A DNA stretch of 64,000 nt, from contig JAZNPC010000060.1 in the NCBI GenBank assembly GCA_045589455.1, positions 1 to 64,000 on the forward strand, read 5' to 3'. Made by a program: the position numbers and the translations under genes. The notes below the pieces were generated by a model. The model ran no database searches and was not told the DNA's origin. It saw nothing but the letters and a program-made list of their open reading frames with translations. Every line of letters begins with the position of its first letter. Positions within the stretch are counted from its first letter, which is position 1. Positions 8,816 through 16,350 of the stretch are shown piece by piece. This DNA comes from RGIG990 sp045589455. Its GTDB lineage: Bacteria; Verrucomicrobiota; Kiritimatiellia; RFP12; UBA3636.

Positions 8816-9640
8816 ATGGGAATTAAATCTTATAAACCCTATACGCCAAGTCGCCGTTTCGCAACAGGCCTAACCTTTGACACAATTACAAAGTCAAAGC
8901 CTGAGCGTGGTTTGACAGTGGCAAAGAAGCGCAATGGCGGTCGTGATAGTTCTGGTCGCATTTCAGTTCGTCATCACGGTGGTGGCCACAAGCGTCGTTA
9001 TCGTATCATTGACTTTGTACGTAATAAGGCAGGCATTCCTGCAACAGTACAGGCAATTGAGTATGATCCAAACCGCACAGCAAATATCGCTCTATTAGCA
9101 TATGCTGACGGTGAGAAGCGTTACATTCTAGCACCTGAGGGTCTAGTAGTTGGTCAGAAGGTTGAGACAGGTGTTGATGTTGAGGCAACTGTTGGTAACT
9201 GCCTACCTCTATCTAAGGTACCTCTAGGTATGACAGTACACTGCGTTGAGCTAGTTCCTGGCCGTGGTGCTAAGGTAGTACGCTCAGCAGGTAATGGAGC
9301 TCAGGTTATGGCTCGCGATGGTGAGAAGGTTACTCTAAAGATGCCTTCTGGCGAGCAGCGTCAGTTCCTAGGTCGTTGCATGGCTACAGTTGGCCAGGTT
9401 GGTAACGGCGAGATGGAAGGCTTGATGCTTGGTAAGGCAGGCCGCAAACGCTGGTTGGGTATCCGCCCAACAGTACGTGGTGTTGCTATGAACCCTGTTG
9501 ATCACCCAATGGGTGGTGGTGAAGGTCGCACATCTGGTGGTGGCCCAGCACGCTCACCATGGGGCAAGCTAGCTAAGGGCGGTAAGACACGTAAGCCACG
9601 CAAGGCTTCTGACCGTCTAATCCTAAAGCGCAGAAAGTAA
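8816..9640 (+). CDS. rplB: Ribosomal protein L2
   Basis: A 274-residue L2, normal length. The N-terminal OB-like domain and the C-terminal SH3-like domain are both present. The C-terminal stretch NPVDHPMGGGEGR contains the conserved histidine near the peptidyl transferase centre. L2 binds domain IV of 23S rRNA and is needed for subunit joining. It is preceded by ACGGAGC and a 38-base gap after rplW. Leucine is coded almost entirely by CTA. Confidence 0.97.
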   Translation: MGIKSYKPYTPSRRFATGLTFDTITKSKPERGLTVAKKRNGGRDSSGRISVRHHGGGHKRRYRIIDFVRNKAGIPATVQAIEYDPNRTANIALLAYADGEKRYILAPEGLVVGQKVETGVDVEATVGNCLPLSKVPLGMTVHCVELVPGRGAKVVRSAGNGAQVMARDGEKVTLKMPSGEQRQFLGRCMATVGQVGNGEMEGLMLGKAGRKRWLGIRPTVRGVAMNPVDHPMGGGEGRTSGGGPARSPWGKLAKGGKTRKPRKASDRLILKRRK

Positions 9641-9648
9641 TCTAACAC

Positions 9649-9927
9649 ATGGCACGTTCAATTAAAAAGGGCCCATACGTTGAGGCTCATCTAATCAAGA
9701 AGGTTGAGGAGATGAACAAGTCCGGTAAGAAACTACCTATCAAGACTTGGTCACGTCGCTCAATGATCATTCCGGAGTTTGTCGGCCACACATTTGCTAT
9801 TCACAATGGCAAACAGCACCTACCAATCTTTATTACTGAAAATATGGTTGGACATCGCCTAGGCGAGTTCGCTCCAAGCCGTACCTTCCGTAAGCATGGT
9901 GCAACAACCGATAAGGTTACAAAGTAA
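9649..9927 (+). CDS. rpsS: Ribosomal protein S19
   Basis: A 92-residue S19 starting MARSIKKGPYVEAHLIKKV. The conserved segment WSRRSMIIPEFVGHTFAIHNG and the LGEFAPSRTFRKHG tail are intact. S19 pairs with S13 in the 30S head. rplB ends 8 bases upstream, and rplV follows closely. Confidence 0.97.
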   Translation: MARSIKKGPYVEAHLIKKVEEMNKSGKKLPIKTWSRRSMIIPEFVGHTFAIHNGKQHLPIFITENMVGHRLGEFAPSRTFRKHGATTDKVTK

Positions 9928-9943
9928 TCGATAGGTGTATACA

Positions 9944-10282
9944 ATGGAAGTCAAAGCAATTAGTAAAAATGTCCGTATCTCAGCTTCTAAGGGCCGTGAT
10001 CTAGCTCGCGCAATCGTGGGCAAGACAGCTGCTGAAGCTCTAAACATTACGGAGTATAGTCCGCGCAAGGCTGCTGCACTTTTGAAGAACACTCTAAAGT
10101 CAGCTATCGCAAATGCGCAGCACAATAACGGCCTAGACGTAGATGCTCTACGTGTTAAGAAGGCTGTATTCGACGAGGGTGTCAGCATGCGCAGGTTCTG
10201 GCCTCGCGCTCGTGGTTCTGCCAGCCCTATTGAAAAACAGACGAGCCACATCACAGTGGTTCTTACTGATGAATCAAAGTAA
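9944..10282 (+). CDS. rplV: Ribosomal protein L22
   Basis: A 112-residue L22 beginning MEVKAISKNVRISASKGRD. The ATG at 9944 is chosen over an in-frame GTG at 9935 because AGGTG at 9933-9937 is well placed for it and the family begins near here. The tail MRRFWPRARGSASPIEKQTSH is the beta-hairpin that lines the exit tunnel, where macrolide resistance changes occur in other species. It lies 16 bases after rpsS and 12 before rpsC. Confidence 0.94.
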   Translation: MEVKAISKNVRISASKGRDLARAIVGKTAAEALNITEYSPRKAAALLKNTLKSAIANAQHNNGLDVDALRVKKAVFDEGVSMRRFWPRARGSASPIEKQTSHITVVLTDESK

Positions 10283-10294
10283 AGGAGTAGAGCC

Positions 10295-10993
10295 TTGGGA
10301 CAGAAAGTAAATCCTATCGGTTTCCGTGTTGCTGTCAATAAGGACTGGCGTTCACGCTGGTTCGCAGACAAGCGTAATTTCGGAGATTTTCTAAAGGAAG
10401 ACTGCATCATCCGTGACACAGTTACGAATGAGCTTAAGAAGGATCCATCCGACAAGGAAAGTAAGGATGGTGGCGTAGCAGATATCCGTATCGAGAGAGA
10501 CGGTGCACGCGTACGTGTTACAATTCACACCTGCCGCCCAGCTGTTGTTATCGGCAACAAGGGTGACCGCTCAAAGAAGCTAAGCGATTTGCTTGCTCGC
10601 AAGACAAAGCGTGAGGTTTATGTTGAGGTTGTTGAGGTACGTGATCCTGATGCAAACGCTAAGCTAGTAGCAGAGAGCATCGCACAGCAGATTCTACACC
10701 GCGTAGCAATGAAGCGCGCTATGAAGCGTGCTCAGAAGCTTGCAATGGATCTTGGTGTTGATGGTATCAAGATTAGCGCAGCAGGCCGTATCAATGGTGC
10801 TGAAATCGCTCGTACAGAGTGGATGAAGGAGGGCAAGGTTCCTCTACATACTCTACGCGCAAATATTGATTATGGTTTCGCAGAGGCAAATACTCCTGCA
10901 GGTATCATCGGCGTAAAGGTCTGGATCTGCAAGAAGGAAAATTATCAGCCAAAGCAGCAGAGAAGGGGTAAGACACATGCCGCTAATGCCTAA
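10295..10993 (+). CDS. rpsC: Ribosomal protein S3
   Basis: A 232-residue S3 initiated by TTG in a TTG-GGA-CAG context, giving the universal MGQKVNP N-terminus. An AAAGGAG site at 10281-10287 supports it. The KH domain (VVIGNKGD, residues about 75-85) and the C-terminal domain are complete. S3 forms part of the mRNA entry tunnel helicase with S4 and S5. There is a small insertion around residues 44-60 (KKDPSDKESKDGGVADI). Its 3' end overlaps the start of rplP. Confidence 0.96.
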   Translation: MGQKVNPIGFRVAVNKDWRSRWFADKRNFGDFLKEDCIIRDTVTNELKKDPSDKESKDGGVADIRIERDGARVRVTIHTCRPAVVIGNKGDRSKKLSDLLARKTKREVYVEVVEVRDPDANAKLVAESIAQQILHRVAMKRAMKRAQKLAMDLGVDGIKISAAGRINGAEIARTEWMKEGKVPLHTLRANIDYGFAEANTPAGIIGVKVWICKKENYQPKQQRRGKTHAANA

Positions 10994-11399
10994 AAGAGTT
11001 AAGCACCGCAAGGTGCAGCGTGGTAGCCGCTCTGGTATAGCTACTAGCAATACTCAGCTTGCACAGGGTGATTATGGTCTAAAGACACTAGAGCGTGCTT
11101 GGATTACAAATATCCAGATCGAAGCATGCCGTGTTGCAATTAACCGTCACCTAAAGCGCCGCGGTCAGCTATGGATCCGTATCTATCCAGATAAACCAGT
11201 ATCCAAGAAGCCTATCGAGGTTCGTATGGGTAAGGGTAAAGGTAATCCAGAGTTCTGGGTAGCAGTTGTTCTACCAGGCCACGTAATGTTCGAGCTTGCA
11301 GGTGTTCCTGATGGTCTAGCACGTGAGGCTATGCGCCTTGCTGCAGCTAAGCTAGGTGTACGCACAGTTCTAATCCGCCGTGATGGCACAGAGCTATAA
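10977..11399 (+). CDS. rplP: Ribosomal protein L16
   Basis: A 140-residue L16. The family begins near MPKRVKHRKVQRG, so the true start is either the ATG at 10977 (MPLMPKR) or the one at 10986. Both overlap the end of rpsC, by 17 or 8 bases, which indicates translational coupling. The conserved arginine-rich segment near residue 60 (KRRGQLWIRIYPDKP) and the KGKGNPEFW segment are present. L16 helps position A-site tRNA near the peptidyl transferase centre. Confidence 0.96.
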   Translation: MPLMPKRVKHRKVQRGSRSGIATSNTQLAQGDYGLKTLERAWITNIQIEACRVAINRHLKRRGQLWIRIYPDKPVSKKPIEVRMGKGKGNPEFWVAVVLPGHVMFELAGVPDGLAREAMRLAAAKLGVRTVLIRRDGTEL

Positions 11400-11411
11400 G
11401 GAGAGCACGAA

Positions 11412-11603
11412 ATGAAAGTAAAGCAGATTCGTGAAAACACAACTGAAGAGATTTTGGCTCAGATCAAAGAGGCTGAGCGTGAAATCGCTGTAACAAAAGT
11501 CAAGAATGCAGCAGCAGATGGTTCTGTAAAGCCAGTTAAGGTACGTACACTCCGTCGTGATGTAGCTCGTATGAAGACAGTAATCCGCGAAAGAGGAGAA
11601 TAA
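11412..11603 (+). CDS. rpmC: Ribosomal protein L29
   Basis: A 63-residue L29. The family signature is visible, somewhat diverged: a first helix (IRENTTEEILAQIKEAEREI) and a second helix ending VRTLRRDVARMKTVIRERGE. L29 lies at the tunnel exit beside L23. It is preceded by AAGGAGAG immediately after rplP. The position between rplP and rpsQ is the invariant one and supports the call as much as the sequence does. Confidence 0.93.
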   Translation: MKVKQIRENTTEEILAQIKEAEREIAVTKVKNAAADGSVKPVKVRTLRRDVARMKTVIRERGE

Positions 11604-11608
11604 TAACA

Positions 11609-11908
11609 ATGTCTGAAGAAATTGTTAAAGAGCCTGTTGAGCGCAATCGTCGTAAGACACGTAGAGGTACTGTTGTTAGCAAGAGCGGTGACAAGACTAT
11701 CGTAGTACTTGTTGAGCGTCGCTACCACCACAAGCTCTATAAGAAGCAGCTTATCGCTCGCAATAAGTTCCACACTCATGATGAGGAAAACAAGGCAGTT
11801 GTTGGTGATTTCGTAGAGATACAGGAGTGCCGCCCACTAAGCCGCATGAAGCGCTGGCGCCTCGTTAAGATCATCGATACTAAGGCAGCAGCCGGAGAGG
11901 TTAAATAA
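11609..11908 (+). CDS. rpsQ: Ribosomal protein S17
   Basis: A 99-residue S17. The OB-fold core RRGTVVSKSGDKTIVVLVER and the CRPLSRMKRWRLVKII segment near the C-terminus are characteristic. S17 is a primary 16S rRNA binder in early 30S assembly. It lies 5 bases after rpmC and one base before rplN. Confidence 0.96.
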   Translation: MSEEIVKEPVERNRRKTRRGTVVSKSGDKTIVVLVERRYHHKLYKKQLIARNKFHTHDEENKAVVGDFVEIQECRPLSRMKRWRLVKIIDTKAAAGEVK

Positions 11909-11909
11909 C

Positions 11910-12275
11910 ATGATCCAGGAAGAAACCGATTTGGCAGTAGCGGATAACACAGGTGCACGTCGCGTACGTTGCTTCCGTGTTCTAGGTCAGCGTAAGCGTT
12001 ATGCATACGTTGGTGACGTAATCCGCGTAGCCGTTAAAGAAGCTCAGCCTAATGGTGCGGTTAAGAAGGGTCAGGTATGCTTGGCAGTTATCGTACGCAC
12101 AGCATATCCAATTCGCCGCGCAGATGGCTCATACATCAAATTCGATAGCAACGCAGTAGTTATCGTGGACGCAAAGAAGAACCCAATCGGTTCTCGTATC
12201 TTTGGCCCGGTTGCTCGCGAATTGCGCGATAAGAACTATATGAAGATTGTTTCATTAGCTCCGGAGGTATTGTAA
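11910..12275 (+). CDS. rplN: Ribosomal protein L14
   Basis: A 121-residue L14 starting MIQEETDLAVADNTGARRVR, the family hallmark. IFGPVARELRDKNYMKIVSL closes the protein. L14 forms an intersubunit bridge and is the binding site of the silencing factor RsfS. Its stop overlaps the rplX start by one base. Confidence 0.97.
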   Translation: MIQEETDLAVADNTGARRVRCFRVLGQRKRYAYVGDVIRVAVKEAQPNGAVKKGQVCLAVIVRTAYPIRRADGSYIKFDSNAVVIVDAKKNPIGSRIFGPVARELRDKNYMKIVSLAPEVL

Positions 12276-12595
12276 TGAGCGTTAAAAGAATTAAGAAGGA
12301 CGATACCGTTATCGTAATCGCAGGCAAAGATAATGGCAAGACAGGTAAGGTTCTAGCTGTTGATTATACTAAGAACAAGGCTTTGGTCGAGGGAATCAAC
12401 ATGAAGAAAAAGACTGTTGCAAAGAGCCAGGCATATCCTGAGGGCACAATCATTGATTTGCCTTCTCCAATCGATATGTCAAATCTAATGCCATACGATC
12501 CAGAGGCAAAGAAGGGTGTTCGTATCTCTCGCGTTCGTGAGGATGGCAAGAGCGTACGTGTGGCTAAGGGCACAGGATATCGTTTCGATAAGTAA
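12275..12595 (+). CDS. rplX: Ribosomal protein L24
   Basis: A 106-residue L24. The KOW motif DTVIVIAGKDNGKTGKVLAV lies near residues 10-30, followed by the GINMKKKTVAKS and PIDMSNLM segments. L24 is one of the two initiator proteins of 50S assembly. It is translationally coupled to rplN through the overlapping TAATG. Confidence 0.96.
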   Translation: MSVKRIKKDDTVIVIAGKDNGKTGKVLAVDYTKNKALVEGINMKKKTVAKSQAYPEGTIIDLPSPIDMSNLMPYDPEAKKGVRISRVREDGKSVRVAKGTGYRFDK

Positions 12596-12607
12596 GGATA
12601 AGTACAA

Positions 12608-13147
12608 ATGGCAAATCTTAAACAGAAATACCAGGAACAGGTCGTGCCAGCTCTAAAGCAGAAGTATGGCATCACAAATCCTATGGTTGTACCTAAACTT
12701 GAGAAGATCGTTGTTAACATGGCTTTCGGTATCGTTGATAAGGATACACAGAAGTCTGTTATCGAGGATTTAGCAAAGATCACAGGTCAGAAGCCAGCTC
12801 TTTGCGCAGCTCGTAAGAGCATCTCTAACTTCAAACTCCGTGAAGGTATGGTTATCGGTGCAAAGGTTACATTACGTGGCAACAGAATGTACGATTTCTT
12901 AGATCGTTTCATCAACATCGCTCTACCACGTATCCGTGACTTCCGTGGCGTGCCTAACAAGGGCTTTGACCACAGAGGTAACTACACTCTAGGTTTGAAG
13001 GAACAGACTATCTTCCCTGAAATCGATTTGAGCCGTCATGGCGCACCAGAGCAGGGTATGGATATCACTATCGTAACAACAGCTGACACAGATGAGAAGG
13101 CAAAAGAGCTTCTCACTCAGCTAGGTATGCCTTTCGCAGGCCGCTAA
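12608..13147 (+). CDS. rplE: Ribosomal protein L5
   Basis: A 179-residue L5 of normal length. The conserved blocks are present: IVVNMAFG, GQKPALCAARKSISNFKLRE, RDFRGVPNKGFDHRGNYTLG and the IFPEI segment. L5 binds 5S rRNA and contacts P-site tRNA. It is preceded by AAGGATAAG and lies 12 bases after rplX. Confidence 0.97.
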   Translation: MANLKQKYQEQVVPALKQKYGITNPMVVPKLEKIVVNMAFGIVDKDTQKSVIEDLAKITGQKPALCAARKSISNFKLREGMVIGAKVTLRGNRMYDFLDRFINIALPRIRDFRGVPNKGFDHRGNYTLGLKEQTIFPEIDLSRHGAPEQGMDITIVTTADTDEKAKELLTQLGMPFAGR

Positions 13148-13163
13148 TGGGAGCTAGAAAACT

Positions 13164-13349
13164 ATGGCAAGAAAAGCATTAATCGCTAAGGCAGCACGCA
13201 AGCCTAAGTTCAAGGTTCGTGGCTATAATCGCTGCAGCCGCTGTGGTCGCCCACACGCATTTATGGGAAAGTTCAAGCTTTGCCGTATTTGCTTCCGTGA
13301 GCTAGCAGTAACTGGTCAGATCCCAGGCGTAACTAAGGCATCATGGTAA
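13164..13349 (+). CDS. rpsN: Ribosomal protein S14, zinc-binding type
   Basis: A 61-residue S14 of the short zinc-ribbon type: CSRCGR near residue 24 and CRICFR near residue 40 give the four metal cysteines. Many bacteria keep a longer cysteine-free S14, sometimes as a zinc-starvation backup; only the zinc form is in this operon. S14 is a late 30S head protein. It sits between rplE and rpsH as expected. Confidence 0.96.
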   Translation: MARKALIAKAARKPKFKVRGYNRCSRCGRPHAFMGKFKLCRICFRELAVTGQIPGVTKASW

Positions 13350-13368
13350 GAAAAGGAGCTACGTTAAA

Positions 13369-13764
13369 ATGAGTTTGACAGATCCAATCGCAGATATGCT
13401 AACACGTATCCGCAATGCACAGAGTGCAGGTATCGAAATCATTGAGCTACCTAGCTCAAATCAAAAGGCTGGAATCGCTGGCGTTCTTAAGGAAGAAGGC
13501 TACATTGCAGATTTTGAAGTCGAAGGCGATGCAAAGAAGGTTCTACGTATCGCTCTTAAGTACGACGAGAATGATAAGCCAGTAATCCGCGGCATCCGCC
13601 GTGAATCTACTCCAGGCCTACGCCGCTTCTGCGGCTGCGATGAAATTCCTCGCGTACTTGGTGGTCTAGGAATTGCAATTCTCTCAACAAACCGTGGTAT
13701 CATGGCTGGCCACAAGGCTCGCCGTGCTAAGCTCGGTGGCGAGATTATCTGCAGCGTTTGGTAA
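13369..13764 (+). CDS. rpsH: Ribosomal protein S8
   Basis: A 131-residue S8 starting MSLTDPIADMLTRIRNAQ. The C-terminal STNRGIMAGHKARRAKLGGE segment is the family hallmark. S8 binds helix 21 of 16S rRNA and in E. coli represses the spc operon by binding a similar mRNA fold. An AAAGGAG ribosome binding site lies upstream. Confidence 0.97.
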   Translation: MSLTDPIADMLTRIRNAQSAGIEIIELPSSNQKAGIAGVLKEEGYIADFEVEGDAKKVLRIALKYDENDKPVIRGIRRESTPGLRRFCGCDEIPRVLGGLGIAILSTNRGIMAGHKARRAKLGGEIICSVW

Positions 13765-13778
13765 TAGGAGGTACGTAA

Positions 13779-14315
13779 ATGTCAAGAATTGGTAAAACTC
13801 CAGTTGAAATCAAGGCAGGCGTAACTGTTACTATCAATGGCAATGTTGTAGCTGTTAAGGGTAAGCTTGGTGAGCTATCATACACTCTTCCAGAGGGTAT
13901 CACAGCAGAAGTTAAAGAGAACCAGGTTATCGTAACACGCGCTTCTGATATTCGTCAGCACAAGTCCTTCCATGGCCTTGCACGTACTTTGATCAATAAT
14001 ATGATCGTTGGCGTAACAGATGGCTATAAGAAGACACTTGATATCGAGGGTGTTGGTTTTAAGGCTGTTATCGCAGGTTCCACACTTTCACTTTCTCTAG
14101 GCTTTGCATCTCCAAAGGATTATTCAATCCCAGCAGGTGTTAAGGTTACAGAGCAGGGTGGTGTGAAAATCATAGTTGAGGGCATCGACAAGCAGCTAGT
14201 TGGTCGTGTCGCAGCAGATATTCGCTCTTATTACCCAGCAGAGCCATATAAGGGCAAGGGTATTCGTTACACGGATGAGAAGATTCGTCGTAAGGAAGGT
14301 AAGACAGTTGCTTAA
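13779..14315 (+). CDS. rplF: Ribosomal protein L6
   Basis: A 178-residue L6 starting MSRIGKTPVEI. It contains the two repeated alpha/beta domains of the family and the C-terminal signature PAEPYKGKGIRYTDEKIRRK. L6 sits near the factor-binding site at the base of the L7/L12 stalk. An AGGAGG site precedes the ATG. Confidence 0.97.
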   Translation: MSRIGKTPVEIKAGVTVTINGNVVAVKGKLGELSYTLPEGITAEVKENQVIVTRASDIRQHKSFHGLARTLINNMIVGVTDGYKKTLDIEGVGFKAVIAGSTLSLSLGFASPKDYSIPAGVKVTEQGGVKIIVEGIDKQLVGRVAADIRSYYPAEPYKGKGIRYTDEKIRRKEGKTVA

Positions 14316-14333
14316 TAGGAAGAACTTTAAGTT

Positions 14334-14699
14334 ATGAAGCTTGAAAATCGTAAAGACTATCGTATCCGCCGCCATAAGCGCCTACGTCAGAAGATCGCAG
14401 GTACAGCAGCACGCCCACGTATGTCAGTATTCGTTTCAAATTCTCACATGTATGTGCAGTTTATTGATGACGATGCAGGCACAACACTAGCAGCTGCTAG
14501 CACACTAGGCATGGATGCAAAACTAAATATCGAAACAGCTAAGGCTCTAGGTGAAAAAGCAGCTGAAGCAGCTAAGGCTAAGGGTATTACGACAATCGTT
14601 ATCGACCGCGGTGGTTTCCGTTTCCACGGCCGCGTTAAGCAGCTAGTTGAGGCAGTACTTGCAGCAGGTCTAAAGGTACGTGAAGAGGAGGCTGAATAA
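14334..14699 (+). CDS. rplR: Ribosomal protein L18
   Basis: A 121-residue L18. The RRHKRLRQKIAGTAARPRMS motif near the N-terminus and DRGGFRFHGRVKQLVEA near the C-terminus identify it. L18 delivers 5S rRNA to the 50S subunit with L5. The stop overlaps the rpsE start by one base. Confidence 0.97.
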   Translation: MKLENRKDYRIRRHKRLRQKIAGTAARPRMSVFVSNSHMYVQFIDDDAGTTLAAASTLGMDAKLNIETAKALGEKAAEAAKAKGITTIVIDRGGFRFHGRVKQLVEAVLAAGLKVREEEAE

Positions 14700-15178
14700 T
14701 GGCTTTCGAAGAAAAAGAGACTCCTGAGTTTGAGGAGAATGTCGTATTCGTTAATCGTTGCGCCAAGGTAGTAAAGGGCGGTCGCCGTTTTAGCTTCAGT
14801 GCAGTTGTCGTTATCGGCAACCGCGCTGGCAAGGTAGGCCTAGGCTTTGGTAAGGCAAATGAGGTTAGCGAAGCTATCCGTAAGGGAACAGAGGCAGCAA
14901 AGCGTGCTCTTGTAACAATCAAGATGAAGGGTACAACAATCCCTCACGAGGTTACAGGTCAGTGCGATGGTGGTCGCGTACTACTAAAGCCTGCATGTGA
15001 TGGTACTGGTGTTATCGCTGGTGGCGGTATGCGTGCAGTTCTAGAACTATCTGGTATTCACAATATCCTCGGCAAGAGCCAGGGCAGTAAGAACCGTTTG
15101 AACGTAGTTAAGGCTACATTCGACGCTCTTTCACAGCTCCGCACTGCTGATGAGATTAAAGCACAGCGTAATGCATAA
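14699..15178 (+). CDS. rpsE: Ribosomal protein S5
   Basis: A 159-residue S5. The N-terminal dsRNA-binding-like domain (VKGGRRFSFSAVVVIGNRAG) and the C-terminal GIHNILGKSQGSKNRLNVV segment are present. The loop around VKGGRR is where spectinomycin-resistance changes map in other species. rpmD (L30), which often follows, is absent: rplO starts directly after a GGAG site. Confidence 0.97.
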   Translation: MAFEEKETPEFEENVVFVNRCAKVVKGGRRFSFSAVVVIGNRAGKVGLGFGKANEVSEAIRKGTEAAKRALVTIKMKGTTIPHEVTGQCDGGRVLLKPACDGTGVIAGGGMRAVLELSGIHNILGKSQGSKNRLNVVKATFDALSQLRTADEIKAQRNA

Positions 15179-15189
15179 GGAGAATGGAA

Positions 15190-15645
15190 ATGACACTATC
15201 ACTTTCTAATCTTTATACAACACCTGGTTCAAACAAGAAGTCAAAGCGTCTTGGCCGTGGTGAGTCATCAGGTAAGGGTAAGACCTCTGGTAAGGGTAAC
15301 AAGGGCCAGATGGCTCGTAAGGGTCACAAGAGGAAGGTTAACTTCGAGGGTGGTCAGATGCCACTATTGCGTCGTCTTCCAAAGCGTGGCTTCAAGAACC
15401 CAGCACGTGTTGCTTACACAGCAGTAAATCTTGAGGTACTAAACACATTCTTCAAGGATGGCGATGTAGTTGATGCAGCAGCTCTTGTAGCTGCAGGTGC
15501 AGTTAAGAAGTTCGCTAATGGCGGCTTCAAGGTACTTTGCAAGGGTGATCTAGAGAAGAAGCTAACTGTTAAAGCAAATGCTTTCTCAGCAACAGCTAAG
15601 GCTAAGATCGAAGCTCTTGGTGGTACATGCGAAGTTATTGCTTAA
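15190..15645 (+). CDS. rplO: Ribosomal protein L15
   Basis: A 151-residue L15. I prefer the ATG at 15190 over that at 15184: AAGGAG at 15177-15182 is 7 bases from the first and only 1 from the second, and the MTLSLSNL start matches the family. The glycine- and basic-rich segment GRGESSGKGKTSGKGNKGQ is typical. L15 is a late 50S assembly protein. It is the last gene of the operon. secY, usually next, is not here and a strong terminator follows. Confidence 0.95.
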   Translation: MTLSLSNLYTTPGSNKKSKRLGRGESSGKGKTSGKGNKGQMARKGHKRKVNFEGGQMPLLRRLPKRGFKNPARVAYTAVNLEVLNTFFKDGDVVDAAALVAAGAVKKFANGGFKVLCKGDLEKKLTVKANAFSATAKAKIEALGGTCEVIA

Positions 15646-15668
15646 TCTAAGCAAAAACCGCAATCACA

Positions 15669-15704
15669 TAAAAAGGCGTGGGCTAAGGCTCACGCCTTTT
15701 TTTT
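15669..15704 (+). terminator. Intrinsic terminator of the ribosomal operon
   Basis: GGCGTGGGC and GCTCACGCC form a 9-pair stem (one G-U) around a TAAG loop, flanked by AAAA upstream and a run of eight T downstream. It lies 24 bases after the rplO stop and shows that the operon ends there. Confidence 0.9.
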
Positions 15705-15725
15705 GTGTCTAATACGTGTGAAGGA

Positions 15726-15991
15726 AGTATGGAGAAGCGACTTTCAGTCGCTTTACCGCGCACGTGATGTGTGCGGGTGCGCTCTCGCGCAGTAAAACAG
15801 GATTACACGATTTGCAGGATGCTCAGGATTGAGTTGTTGTGTGCGCAGTGCACGACACTAGCGCTTGACGTTGGACATGGTCTTGCTCTCGTTGTCGCAA
15901 GGCCAACTTACAAGCGCTAGTGTGGGGGCAACCCATGTTCTTCAAGTGCGAGAAAAGTATGGAGAAGCGACTTCCTGTCGCTTTACCGCGC
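15726..15991. repeat. Direct repeat pair flanking a long hairpin
   Basis: A 36-37 bp sequence beginning AGTATGGAGAAGCGACTT and ending CTTTACCGCGCA occurs at 15726-15762 and 15956-15991. Each copy contains the small hairpin AAGCGACTTTCAGTCGCTT or its variant. Between the copies lies the 69-base hairpin element described separately. The rest of 15705-16350 is AT-rich with no supported gene. Confidence 0.7.
15855..15923. repeat. Long hairpin element, copy 1
   Basis: ACACTAGCGCTTG at 15855-15867 is the exact reverse complement of CAAGCGCTAGTGT at 15911-15923. Inside, TTGG pairs with CCAA and CTTGC with GCAAG, leaving a loop near TCTCGTTGT. Two elements of the same design occur at 31150-31216 and 60193-60268. 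Confidence 0.75.
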
Positions 15992-16350
15992 AGTACCCAC
16001 ATAACTGGGGTGCAAGCCTTTCAGCCTTGCACCACCACAGATATTCCCGCAAAGCGCCTGCTACTGCGCCCACCCTAATTTGTTGGCTGTTGTAAACCGC
16101 TTCTGATTAACAAATATTATAATGCACTTTTCTAACCACAAATTCTGATTGCAAATGTTAAAAAACAAATATCAATATTTATAAAAACAATTAAAAACTA
16201 TTATAAATATTATTGAATTATATTATAATATATGATATTGTAGAAATACAAATTTAGTAGCATAAAAATTGAAGCATATTATTATAAATTTATGGTATTG
16301 CTTTTGTTCTAGATATAGAATATAATTTTGTTTAAATAAGGAGGGTATTT

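Noticed and set aside
15865..16095. Forward open frame of 76 codons
   Set aside because: It runs through the hairpin element and the direct repeat, and no family or start signal is seen.
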